A DNA stretch of 14,214 nucleotides from Pleurocapsa sp. MO_226.B13 (GTDB lineage: Bacteria > Cyanobacteriota > Cyanobacteriia > Cyanobacteriales > Xenococcaceae). The notes beneath the pieces were generated by a model, which did no database searches, was not told the origin of the DNA, and saw only the letters and a list, made by a program, of their open reading frames with translations. The translations under genes were made by a program, and so were the position numbers. The stretch spans positions 1 through 14,214 of the forward strand of contig JASJEI010000164.1 in NCBI GenBank assembly GCA_030064795.1, written 5' to 3'. Positions 1-6,578 of the stretch are shown here, one piece after another; position 1 is the first letter of the stretch, and the number at the start of each line of letters is the position of its first letter.

Positions 1-122
1 TATGTACCGCAGGGCATGCGGGAACTTACGCTTTAGGAGATTTGCCCTCTTGGTCAGTTGGTGCAAACCTGTTGGCTAATGGCGAGTCGTTGAGTAAAGA
101 ATCCCTTACGCCTTTAGGCTAA
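1..122 (+). CDS. tnpB: TnpB (OrfB) C-terminal end, partial
   Basis: The frame starting at base 3 is open from the window edge and ends with TAA at 120-122, giving 39 visible residues. They begin CTAGHAGTYALGDLPSWSV and end ESLSKESLTPLG. From memory this resembles the C-terminal tail of cyanobacterial TnpB proteins, the RNA-guided nucleases of IS200/IS605 elements. The RuvC catalytic residues and zinc finger would lie upstream, so activity cannot be judged. The stop codon lies in the 3' arm of the terminal hairpin, as expected where the guide-RNA region overlaps the end of tnpB. There is no start codon in the window. Confidence 0.7.
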   Translation, partial: CTAGHAGTYALGDLPSWSVGANLLANGESLSKESLTPLG

Positions 123-133
123 GGGAGTGTCAA
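1..133 (+). mobile_element. Right end of an IS200/IS605-family (TnpB) element
   Basis: This is the 3' tail of an IS200/IS605-type element whose body lies left of the window. It shows the typical right end. Arms 102-108 (TCCCTTA) and 120-126 (TAAGGGA), plus 110-112 (GCC) and 117-119 (GGC), form a ten-pair hairpin with one bulged C at 109 and a TTTA loop. The end then reads GTGTCAA (127-133). Cyanobacterial elements of this family commonly end in a hairpin followed by GGGAG and a GTCAA-like cleavage motif. The exact junction (about 133/134) is inferred. The element sits directly against a truncated histidine kinase gene. The left end, and any tnpA, cannot be seen. Confidence 0.75.
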
Positions 134-837
134 TAAAAGAACATCAATCTCAGCAACAGTTAGCGATCGCTCGCGAACAACTACGCCAGTATGCTCTGCA
201 AGCTGAGGATCGAGCTACCGTACACGAACGCAATCGGATCGCTCGCGAAATTCACGATTCAGTCGGTCATGCTTTGACTGCTCAAACTATACAATTAAAT
301 AATGCGATCGCTTTTTGGAAGTCCGACTCTACTAAAGCCTATCAGTTTTTGACAGAAGCTAAAGAATTAGTTGCAACCGCCCTAGAAGAGATTCGTGATT
401 CAGTTTCTACTCTTCGTACCGACCCTCTAAAGAAAAAAAGCTTGAAAACGGCAATCTCCGAACTATTTCAAGAATTTTCTAGCAGAACTAAGATTGTCCC
501 CCATTACAAGATCGACTTAACTTATTCTTTAACAGAAGAAACTAAATTAACTGTCTATCGTATTTTGCAGGAAGCTTTAACTAATATTGCCAAGCATAGC
601 GAAGCTACGGCAGTTAATATAAAGTTGCAAACTTTTCTCGAACATCTCTATTTATTAATTGAAGATAATGGCAAAGGTTTCGATCCTCAACTTAATACTA
701 CTGGATTTGGACTTCAAGGAATGCAGGAAAGAGTTACTGCTCTAAAGGGAAATATCAAAATAGATAGCGATTTAAAGCAGGGTTGCAATATTACTATTAC
801 CATTCCCCTATCAAACACCATTATTATTAACAACTAA
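127..837 (+). CDS. NarL-type sensor histidine kinase, 5'-truncated (HisKA_3 + HATPase_c)
   Basis: This is the transmitter half of a two-component kinase that would phosphorylate the response regulator 43 bp downstream. Residues about 5-30 form a coiled linker. The HisKA_3 dimerisation domain carries the phosphoacceptor His43 in AREIHDSVGHAL. The HATPase_c domain has the N box QEALTNIAKHS (Asn153), G1 box EDNGKGFDP (Asp180) and G2 box GFGLQGMQERV. No sensor or membrane domain is present, although most such kinases carry one. The frame is closed by TAG at 115-117, and GTG at 127, inside the end of an IS200/IS605 element, is the only plausible start. The sole SD-like stretch (AAGGGA, 121-126) touches the start codon and is buried in the hairpin. 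I therefore read it as the 3' fragment of a gene interrupted by insertion. Its catalytic core is intact, but its expression is doubtful. Confidence 0.85.
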   Translation: MSIKEHQSQQQLAIAREQLRQYALQAEDRATVHERNRIAREIHDSVGHALTAQTIQLNNAIAFWKSDSTKAYQFLTEAKELVATALEEIRDSVSTLRTDPLKKKSLKTAISELFQEFSSRTKIVPHYKIDLTYSLTEETKLTVYRILQEALTNIAKHSEATAVNIKLQTFLEHLYLLIEDNGKGFDPQLNTTGFGLQGMQERVTALKGNIKIDSDLKQGCNITITIPLSNTIIINN

Positions 838-880
838 TTCAAACATCTACTTCTTAAAATATTTTAGATAAAAATAACAA

Positions 881-1620
881 ATGACAAATGTATTAATTGT
901 TGACGACCAAACTATTATCAGACATGGGCTTAAAAGCCTATTGTCAATTAGATCGAATTTAACGGTGGTAGGAGATGCCGAAAATGGAGAAAAAGCACTA
1001 GAAAAGATTGCTTCTCTCCAACAAGAATCGCAAATACCAGATGTTGTTTTATTAGATATACGAATGCCCATTATGAACGGCGTAGCGACTACTAAGCAAA
1101 TAACTCAAGATTATCCTCAAATAAAAATTTTAAGGGACAGTAAGATCCATTGGCGACAATGGAAGCCCACGCTATAGTTTTAGTGACGCAAGGAACTAAA
1201 ATTTAGCGTTGGGAGCAGTCACTTCTTACTACCTTTGATGATGATGAATATATTTCCCAAGCAATGAACTATGGTGCAAAAGGCTATTTACTCAAAGATA
1301 GTCCCCCAGAAGACTTAGCAATGGCTATTCGTGCTGTCAGCAAAGGTCATACTTATATGGGAACTGGTTTATTAGAGAAAATGTTACATAAATCGTCTCC
1401 ATCAACAGCCACAACTCCCGTTCCAGTCCAACTAGCCGAACTTTCTACTAGGGAAAGAGAAGTCTTGGATTTAATTGCTCAAGGGTCGAGTAATCGAGAA
1501 ATTGCCACAACTCTATATATTTCTGAAAAAACGGTCAAAAATCACGTTACCAACATTCTCAGCAAATTAAACTTACGCTATCGCACTCAAGCTGCTCTTT
1601 TCGCTCGTGGATGTAATTGA
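881..1620 (+). pseudogene. NarL/LuxR-type response regulator, interrupted by an insertion
   Basis: Partner regulator of the upstream kinase, split into two frames. The first frame (881-1132) holds most of the REC domain: acidic pair Asp8-Asp9 and phosphoacceptor Asp59 in LLDIRMP, through strand 4 (QIKIL). About 89 bp of foreign sequence follows, and this frame ends at a TAG at 1175-1177. The second frame resumes near 1223 with LTTFDDDEYISQAM, the conserved Lys motif AKGYLLKD and a C-terminal LuxR helix-turn-helix (LSTREREVLDLIAQGSSN to about 1600), ending at 1618-1620. The two halves join seamlessly if the insert is removed, so the disruption looks recent. The DNA-binding half might be made from ATG 1264, but as an unphosphorylatable fragment. 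Confidence 0.85.
1134..1222 (+). mobile_element. 89-bp non-autonomous IS200/IS605-like insert (PATE/MITE type)
   Basis: Foreign DNA between REC strand 4 and the following LTTFDDD segment. It has a hairpin near each end: CCATTG (1147-1152), loop GCGA, CAATGG (1157-1162); and a long imperfect stem of 1166-1184 with 1195-1213 (CCCACGCTATAGTTTTAGT against ACTAAAATTTAGCGTTGGG). It ends GGGAGCAGTCAC, similar to the GGGAGTGTCAA end at 123-133. Two subterminal hairpins, no target duplication and no ORF fit a palindrome-associated element mobilised by a Y1 transposase. Length is 2 modulo 3, which explains the frameshift. The boundaries are good to a base or two; 1133-1221 restores the frame equally well. 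Confidence 0.65.
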
Positions 1621-1643
1621 TTCGATTTGTGTCGAAGGTCAAG

Positions 1644-1669
1644 TAAAAGCTAAAAGCTAAAAGCTTTTT
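1644..1669 (+). terminator. Triple TAAAAGC repeat with A/T-rich hairpin, weak terminator candidate
   Basis: TAAAAGC occurs three times in tandem (1644-1664). The last copy forms a 7-bp stem (AAAAGCT 1652-1658, AGCTTTT 1662-1668) ending in a short T run. It lies 24 bp after the response-regulator stop, so it may end that transcript. The stem is A/T-rich and the U tract is short, so this is only a candidate. Confidence 0.35.
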
Positions 1670-1740
1670 GATAAAGGTAACAGCTTAGTTCGATCGCTCC
1701 TTAATTTTCGATTTGAATACATAAAAATGGAAAAAATCAC

Positions 1741-2250
1741 ATGACACTAGAAAGAAAAGTAGCAACAGCATTTACTATGAGTGATGAAGTTTGGTTACGT
1801 CATGCTAATCCTTGGAGTGGTATAACTCGTTTTATCACAGTTTTGCCTCTACTGATTTTAAGTATTTGGAGTCGCGTCTGGTTGGGATGGTTATCTATAA
1901 TTCCCATCGCTTTAGCAATAGTTTGGACTTGGTTAAATCCCCGCATTTTTCCCAAGCCAAGTTCGACGAAAAATTGGATGTCTCAAGGAGTTCTAGGGGA
2001 AAGAGTCTGGTTAAATCGCGATCGCATTCCCGTTCCTATGCATCATCAGCACGTACCGAATATTCTTAGTGGAGTTGCTGCTAGCGGTGGAATTTTGGTC
2101 GTAGTGGGATTGGTTTTACTCCATGTTTGGTTAACATTATTAGGTTTTACTCTCACAACTTTAGGGAAGTTGTGGTTTATAGATCGTATGGTATGGCTAT
2201 ACAGGGATATGAAAGATGTCAATGCTGAATATCAAAGCTGGCTGTATTAA
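1741..2250 (+). CDS. DUF6653-like small integral membrane protein
   Basis: A 169-residue protein of unknown function. About four hydrophobic segments are visible: residues about 30-46, 50-65, 112-128 and 130-148. Conserved-looking motifs are MSDEVWLRHANPWS (13-26), LNPRIFPKP, WMSQGVLGERVWLNR (79-93), and a C-terminal LWFIDRMVWLYRDM. I connect it from memory with the DUF6653 family of compact bacterial membrane proteins; no biochemical role is known to me. ATG 1741 is used; ATG 1777 (Met13) is an alternative start placed directly at the conserved motif. No clear SD precedes either. It is separated from the response regulator by 120 bp holding a possible terminator, so it is probably its own unit. 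Confidence 0.75.
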   Translation: MTLERKVATAFTMSDEVWLRHANPWSGITRFITVLPLLILSIWSRVWLGWLSIIPIALAIVWTWLNPRIFPKPSSTKNWMSQGVLGERVWLNRDRIPVPMHHQHVPNILSGVAASGGILVVVGLVLLHVWLTLLGFTLTTLGKLWFIDRMVWLYRDMKDVNAEYQSWLY

Positions 2251-2297
2251 ATTCTCCTCAATATAAAGCAATTAATACTAATTTAAATTGAAAGCTT

Positions 2298-2325
2298 GTA
2301 AGGGCGAATGGCCATTCGCCCTTAC
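2298..2325. repeat. 28-bp perfect palindrome, dispersed cyanobacterial repeat
   Basis: The half-site GTAAGGGCGAATGG is followed directly by its exact reverse complement, giving a 14-bp stem with no loop bases. It lies between the convergent DUF6653-like and methyltransferase genes. Sequences of the type GTAGGGGCGAATGGCC are frequent between genes in cyanobacteria. In RNA it would fold strongly from either strand, so it may act as a bidirectional terminator or mRNA end stabiliser, but no U tract follows. Confidence 0.7.
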
Positions 2326-2368
2326 GATCCATGTGTAGTGAAGATCGTTCATTTTAGTATCAAAGTAA

Positions 2369-3121
2369 TCAAACCGGCTTACTAAACACCAAAAAGTGTT
2401 GTTCTGGTAAAAACTCTTTAGTCTCCTGCCATTTTAATCCTACGGCTTTGAGTTCCTTTTTTACTTGCTTTTGGCTCATTTTGTGGAGGGGTTTAATCAT
2501 AATCATTGGATTTTCCTTGCGGTATTCCAACAAAACAACTCTTCCTCCTGGTTTGAGAGCCTCAACAATACCCTCCATCATTTCTCTGGGATAGGCAAAC
2601 TCATGATAGGCATCTACCATGAAGGCGAGATCGATACTTTCTTCGGGTAGGTTGGGGTTATCTTCTACTCCCAAAACAGTTTCCACATTGGTAATATTAT
2701 TTTCTTGTTTGAGAAAAGCAATCGCCTCTAACATTTCTGGTTGAATATCTACCGCATATACCTTGCCTTCAGGGACTTGTTGTGCGATCCGAAAACTAAA
2801 ATAACCAGTCCCCGCACCAATATCGGCTACGATGTCATCTGGTTCTAACTCTAACCTGGCGACAGTCATCTCTGGCTTTTCTTCTCTTTCCCTACTGTCT
2901 CGCTCCAACCACATCATTGCTTGATGTCCCATTACCCTAGCAATTTCTCGGTTCATATAGTATTTACCGATACCATCTGGGTTGTGAATCGCTTTTTGGC
3001 GATAGTAAGATTGAGTGTCTTGAGCAAAAGCAACGGGGGTATAAGTAAAATTAATTAAGATGAAGGCGATCGCTACTCCTACGAAAGCAAGACTAATTAG
3101 GTATTTTTGGCTATTTTTCAT
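2369..3121 (-). CDS. Class I SAM-dependent methyltransferase with N-terminal export signal
   Basis: A 250-residue protein. Residues 1-33 look like a signal peptide or anchor: MKNSQK, a hydrophobic stretch 8-26, then TPVAFA before Gln34. The methyltransferase fold follows: motif I VADIGAGTGYFSF (98-110), the acidic residue of motif II in VYAVDIQPEM (Asp125), MVDAYHEF (168-175) and the post-motif LKPGGRVVLLEY (189-200). Family members often share the segment before the domain (MNREIARVMGHQAMMWLER) and the terminal PEQHFLVF. The substrate is unknown; ubiE-like small-molecule methylation is possible. The oddity is a SAM enzyme with a signal sequence, since SAM is cytosolic. A membrane anchor with the domain on the cytosolic side, or export to the lumen or periplasm, are both open. 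Divergent from the transporter gene, 91 bp away. Confidence 0.85.
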   Translation of the reverse strand: MKNSQKYLISLAFVGVAIAFILINFTYTPVAFAQDTQSYYRQKAIHNPDGIGKYYMNREIARVMGHQAMMWLERDSREREEKPEMTVARLELEPDDIVADIGAGTGYFSFRIAQQVPEGKVYAVDIQPEMLEAIAFLKQENNITNVETVLGVEDNPNLPEESIDLAFMVDAYHEFAYPREMMEGIVEALKPGGRVVLLEYRKENPMIMIKPLHKMSQKQVKKELKAVGLKWQETKEFLPEQHFLVFSKPV

Positions 3122-3170
3122 AATTTATTTTCAAACTCAGACTTAAAGTGGAGGATTTTTAGCAGCAAGA

Positions 3171-3197
3171 TTGCTTATCATTAAACATAGTTATAAA
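3171..3197 (+). promoter_or_regulatory. Candidate promoter of the folate/biopterin-type transporter
   Basis: In the 91-bp divergent gap, TTGCTT (3171-3176) and TATAAA (3192-3197) are 15 bp apart and lie 16 bp before the ATG at 3213. The spacer is shorter than ideal and neither box is perfect, so this is a weak sequence-only call. Confidence 0.2.
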
Positions 3198-3212
3198 TCT
3201 TAAACAAAATAC

Positions 3213-4661
3213 ATGATTGCTTATTCCTTTGAAGTCAAAGGCTTAAAAAAATTAATCCAAGAAAAAGTTCTATTTGGTAACGAACCTACTCCTGAGTTAT
3301 TTGCCATTCTTACAGTTTATTTTGTCCAGGGCATACTGGGACTTGCTCGTTTGGCGGTAAGTTTTTTCCTCAAAGATGATTTGGGACTGACTCCAGCCGA
3401 AGTTGCAGCTTTAACGGGTATTTCTTCTCTACCCTGGATTATTAAACCACTATTTGGCTTTTTATCCGATGGTTTACCAATATTAGGATATCGTCGCCGA
3501 CCTTATCTCATCCTTTCAGGCTTGTTAGGGACTGTATCCTGGCTGGCTCTAGCTACTTTAGTCAATAGCGCTTGGACGGCTACTTTAGTGATTCTGTTAA
3601 CTTCTGTATCTGTTGCAATTAGCGATGTGATTGTAGACTCTTTAATTGTCGAAAGAGCGAGAAAAGAATCGATCGCCCAGTCAGGTTCTTTACAATCTTT
3701 ATCCTGGGGATTTTCGGCTTTGGGAGGATTGATGACTGCCTACTTTAGTGGCTTACTACTAGAACATCTCAGTGCCAATCAAGTATTTGAAATCACCGCT
3801 ACTTTTCCTTTAATTGTCTCTGCTGTTGCTTGGCTAATTGCCGAAGAGAAAGTTAGTCAAGATGATTCGGAAACTGCAATTTCCCCCGTTAAAGGACAAA
3901 TCGAGCAGTTATGGGGTGCAGTAAAACAGAGGCAAGTCTGGCTTCCCATTGCCTTTCTATTTGTCTGGCAAGCTACTCCTACTGCTGATTCGGCATTTTT
4001 CTTTTTTAGCACCAATGAATTGGGATTTTCACCAGAATTTCTCGGTAGAGTACGTTTAGTTACCAGTCTGGCTTCTCTAGTCGGTATTTACCTATTTCAA
4101 CGCTATCTCAAAAATGTTCCCTTTCGGAAAATTTTAGGCTGGAGTACTGTGATTGCAGCAGCCCTGGGAATGACCACTCTCTTGTTAGTTACTCATGCCA
4201 ATCGTGCTTTGGGTATTGACGACCATTGGTTTAGTCTGGGAGATAGTCTAATCTTAACTGTGGTCGGGCAAATTACCTGGATGCCCGTACTAGTATTATC
4301 CGCTCGTCTTTGCCCCAAGGGAGTCGAAGCGACATTATTTGCTCTACTGATGTCGATCTGGAACTTGTCGGGCTTGTTATCCCACGAACTAGGGGCATTG
4401 TTGACTTCTTGGTTGGGAGTTACAGAAACTAATTTCGACCAACTATGGCTGTTGGTAACTCTGACTAACCTTTCAACATTATTGCCCTTGCCATTTTTAG
4501 GTTGGCTACCTTCAACAGATCCACAAGAAGAATATACAGGCGAGTTAATTCCTGGTGAAGCCCCCGTCCACAGTTCGGCAGGACTGATTGAAGCCAATAT
4601 AGCCCCCGATTTAGTTCCCGAATTTGTAGTTAACACAGCAGGGGGCAAAAAAAAGGATTAG
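3213..4661 (+). CDS. BT1/FBT family transporter (folate-biopterin type)
   Basis: A 482-residue polytopic membrane protein with about twelve hydrophobic segments, matching the usual length of the cyanobacterial folate-biopterin transporter (FBT/BT1) family within the major facilitator superfamily. Family-like motifs include GLTPAEVAALTGISSLPWII followed by KPLFGFLSDG and GYRRRPYL (residues about 57-98), SDVIVDSLIVERAR in the fifth segment region, and WQATPTADSAFFFF at the start of the second half. The Synechocystis member Slr0642 was shown to move folates, so uptake or redistribution of pterins or folates is the likely role, though several cyanobacterial paralogues have unknown substrates. The hydrophilic C-terminus ends in GGKKKD. 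It is convergent with the antiporter gene 82 bp downstream, and I see no clear terminator between them. Confidence 0.85.
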   Translation: MIAYSFEVKGLKKLIQEKVLFGNEPTPELFAILTVYFVQGILGLARLAVSFFLKDDLGLTPAEVAALTGISSLPWIIKPLFGFLSDGLPILGYRRRPYLILSGLLGTVSWLALATLVNSAWTATLVILLTSVSVAISDVIVDSLIVERARKESIAQSGSLQSLSWGFSALGGLMTAYFSGLLLEHLSANQVFEITATFPLIVSAVAWLIAEEKVSQDDSETAISPVKGQIEQLWGAVKQRQVWLPIAFLFVWQATPTADSAFFFFSTNELGFSPEFLGRVRLVTSLASLVGIYLFQRYLKNVPFRKILGWSTVIAAALGMTTLLLVTHANRALGIDDHWFSLGDSLILTVVGQITWMPVLVLSARLCPKGVEATLFALLMSIWNLSGLLSHELGALLTSWLGVTETNFDQLWLLVTLTNLSTLLPLPFLGWLPSTDPQEEYTGELIPGEAPVHSSAGLIEANIAPDLVPEFVVNTAGGKKKD

Positions 4662-4743
4662 CAGAACAAAAGTACTAATCCCGAGTGCGATTCTTGAGTG
4701 CGATCGCCCGCCTTGAGGTTGGTTTAATAGCTAGTCTGGAAAT

Positions 4744-6156
4744 TTAGGACTTGGCTACAGGTTCGACTGCATTAGCCAATTCTGAAGTAACTTCAGATGT
4801 ATCATCTGATTCAAAGACAACGCGGAGTAATGCGGGAGCAATAAAGGTAGTGGCAATGACCATGACTACAATGCCTGCTTCTAAAGATGAAGTCAACACA
4901 CCACTAGAAGAGCCTACCGCAACAAACACTAAGCCTACCTCTCCTCTGGGAATCATCCCAGTGCCAATAGCCAGCCTATTGAGGTCTAGCTGACCAAAAA
5001 CCGTAAATCCTGCTAAGACTTTACCTAGAATAGCTACTAGAATTAAAAACGCAGCGATAATTAATCCTTCTCTGTTGTTAGGATCGATAGGATTGAGTAC
5101 GCCTAAATTGGTTTTTGCACCTACCGCAATAAAGAAAATCGGAACGAGCATATCAGATACTGGTTCGACTAAACGCTGAAGCTCTTTGCGTTTATCTGTT
5201 TCATCTAAAACCAATCCCGCAGCAAATGCTCCCAAAATTGCCTCCAAGTGAATGGTAGTGGCTAAATATGCCATAGCAAAGGCAAAGGTAAAAGCAGGTA
5301 CGACTATACCACCGCGAGTTTTTAAAATATCGACTATTTTGACAAAGCTTTGATTAAAAATGTTACCTAATAAAATAGCCCCGACTAAAAATCCTGTAGC
5401 ACTAATAATTAAATAAACAACATTACTGATATCAACTTCTCCTGTTTTGGCTAAACTGGCTGCTACCGCTAAGACTATTACCCCCAAGACATCATCAATC
5501 ACCGCAGCCCCTAAAATTATTTGCCCTTCCTTAGAATTGAGCTGACCCATTTCTGAGAGTACCCTAGAGGTAATGCCAATGCTGGTAGCGGTTAGGGCTG
5601 CGCCCGCAAAAATCGCAGGAATAGCAGGAACATTAAAAATAATCATCAGTCCCGCCGTCCCCGCAGCAAAAGGAGCTATGACCCCGATAATAGCGACAGT
5701 AAGAGCCTGAGTACCTACTTCCATCAATTCTTTAAGGTTGGATTCTAAACCGATTTCAAATAACAGTACGATCACTCCGATCTCGGCCAAAAGAGAAATC
5801 ACTTCCGACTGGAGATGAAAAGTTGCAGCGGTGTTTTCTGGAGTTAAACCTGAAGTTATTTGCAAAAACTGCATAATTAAAGAGTCAGCAGCCTCCATTC
5901 CCGCTTCGGGAAACACTAAAAGGTGCAAAACGGAAACGCCAACAATTACACCGCTGATTAATTCTCCTAAAACCGAGGGAAAGTTGAGGGCTGCACACAG
6001 TTCACCGCCAACTTTGGCCGCAAAATAAATCGTAACTGCACTCAGCAATACTCCCGCTAAAACTACCGATGGATCGGCTTGAGTAATCTCAGTGGCTAGT
6101 AGTAAATTGAAATTTGATAACTGAAAGGGAACAGTTAGTAAACTGTTTGGATTCAT
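4744..6156 (-). CDS. nhaS3: Na+/H+ antiporter, CPA2 family, NhaS3-like
   Basis: A 470-residue antiporter with about twelve or thirteen hydrophobic segments. Numbered from the ATG at 6156, the key motifs are LTATSIGITSRVLSEMG (about 188-204) and the ion-binding pair Asp221-Asp222 in AAVIDDVLGVIVL, plus GMIPRGEVGLVFVAVG near the C-terminus. The N-terminal LLLATEITQADPSVVLAGVL resembles Synechocystis NhaS3 (Sll0689), an essential antiporter of thylakoids; I infer the same role. Start choice: an in-frame GTG at 6165 is possible, but its bases belong to a good Shine-Dalgarno (AGGTG) six bases before ATG 6156, so I use the ATG. A 422-bp gap separates it from the mutarotase gene on the same strand, so it probably has its own promoter. 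Confidence 0.87.
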   Translation of the reverse strand: MNPNSLLTVPFQLSNFNLLLATEITQADPSVVLAGVLLSAVTIYFAAKVGGELCAALNFPSVLGELISGVIVGVSVLHLLVFPEAGMEAADSLIMQFLQITSGLTPENTAATFHLQSEVISLLAEIGVIVLLFEIGLESNLKELMEVGTQALTVAIIGVIAPFAAGTAGLMIIFNVPAIPAIFAGAALTATSIGITSRVLSEMGQLNSKEGQIILGAAVIDDVLGVIVLAVAASLAKTGEVDISNVVYLIISATGFLVGAILLGNIFNQSFVKIVDILKTRGGIVVPAFTFAFAMAYLATTIHLEAILGAFAAGLVLDETDKRKELQRLVEPVSDMLVPIFFIAVGAKTNLGVLNPIDPNNREGLIIAAFLILVAILGKVLAGFTVFGQLDLNRLAIGTGMIPRGEVGLVFVAVGSSSGVLTSSLEAGIVVMVIATTFIAPALLRVVFESDDTSEVTSELANAVEPVAKS

Positions 6157-6578
6157 TAAATACACCTGCTATCTATGTTGTTGAAATTCTAGCTATTACC
6201 GTCTCGAACATGGCAATCGATCGCCACATCGAATTATTCAGTTAAGACGATCGAGACAAATTCTCTCGGTTGAGATCTTCTCTAGTTACTAAGCCTCGAT
6301 CGAGCTGGTGACTTTTGCGATCGCGCCATCCGAAAAAAATCTTTAACCGAGGAATTAAGACGAGCGACGAGATGGCGAGCGCCTTCTTTTTGACCTTACA
6401 ACTCGAATTATTTGGTTTTCAGTGACTTTCTATACCAGACAGATAATTGACGTGGCAAGATTATTAGATAGCAGTGGGTGAGTTTCGATCTTGCTCAAAC
6501 CAATGCAGAAGGCGATCGAAGTTGCTCGGTTTTTATCGCTTTGCCTCACAGTCAGGGTTATATTTAACTGACTCGAAG
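6157..6578. other. Long gene-free region upstream of the NhaS3-like gene
   Basis: 422 bp with no convincing coding region. It must hold the 3' end of the purS-purQ-mutarotase transcript and the promoter of the antiporter, both on the minus strand. Visible elements are a 7-bp inverted repeat GTCTCGA (6201-6207) / TCGAGAC (6251-6257), a palindrome CTCGATCGAG (6295-6304), one HIP1 octamer near 6315, and an imperfect hairpin AGTCA (6552-6556) / TGACT (6569-6573) just after the mutarotase stop that lacks a U tract. None is enough to name an operator, riboswitch or terminator. Confidence 0.4.

Larger units (their letters stand above)
1..150 (+). ncRNA. Probable 3' part of a TnpB omega (guide) RNA
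   Basis: TnpB elements make an omega RNA from the 3' end of tnpB and the transposon right end; its 3' guide is copied from the DNA just outside the element. The terminal hairpin at 102-126 and the boundary near 133 fit the end of such a scaffold. The guide would then start at about 134 and read into the kinase codons (TAAAAGAACATCAATCT). The 5' end is outside the window. This is inferred from family architecture; no promoter or processing site is visible. Confidence 0.35.

Noticed and set aside
1133..1222. Programmed frameshift joining the two response-regulator frames
   Set aside because: The intervening 89 bp contains stops and has no REC resemblance; an insertion explains the break far better.
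4193..4648. 151-codon minus-strand ORF
   Set aside because: Lies entirely antisense to the transporter gene and shows no domain; a shadow of a real gene.
6157..6165. GTG start for the NhaS3-like gene at 6165
   Set aside because: The GTG bases form part of the Shine-Dalgarno AGGTG placed six bases before ATG 6156, which is the better start.
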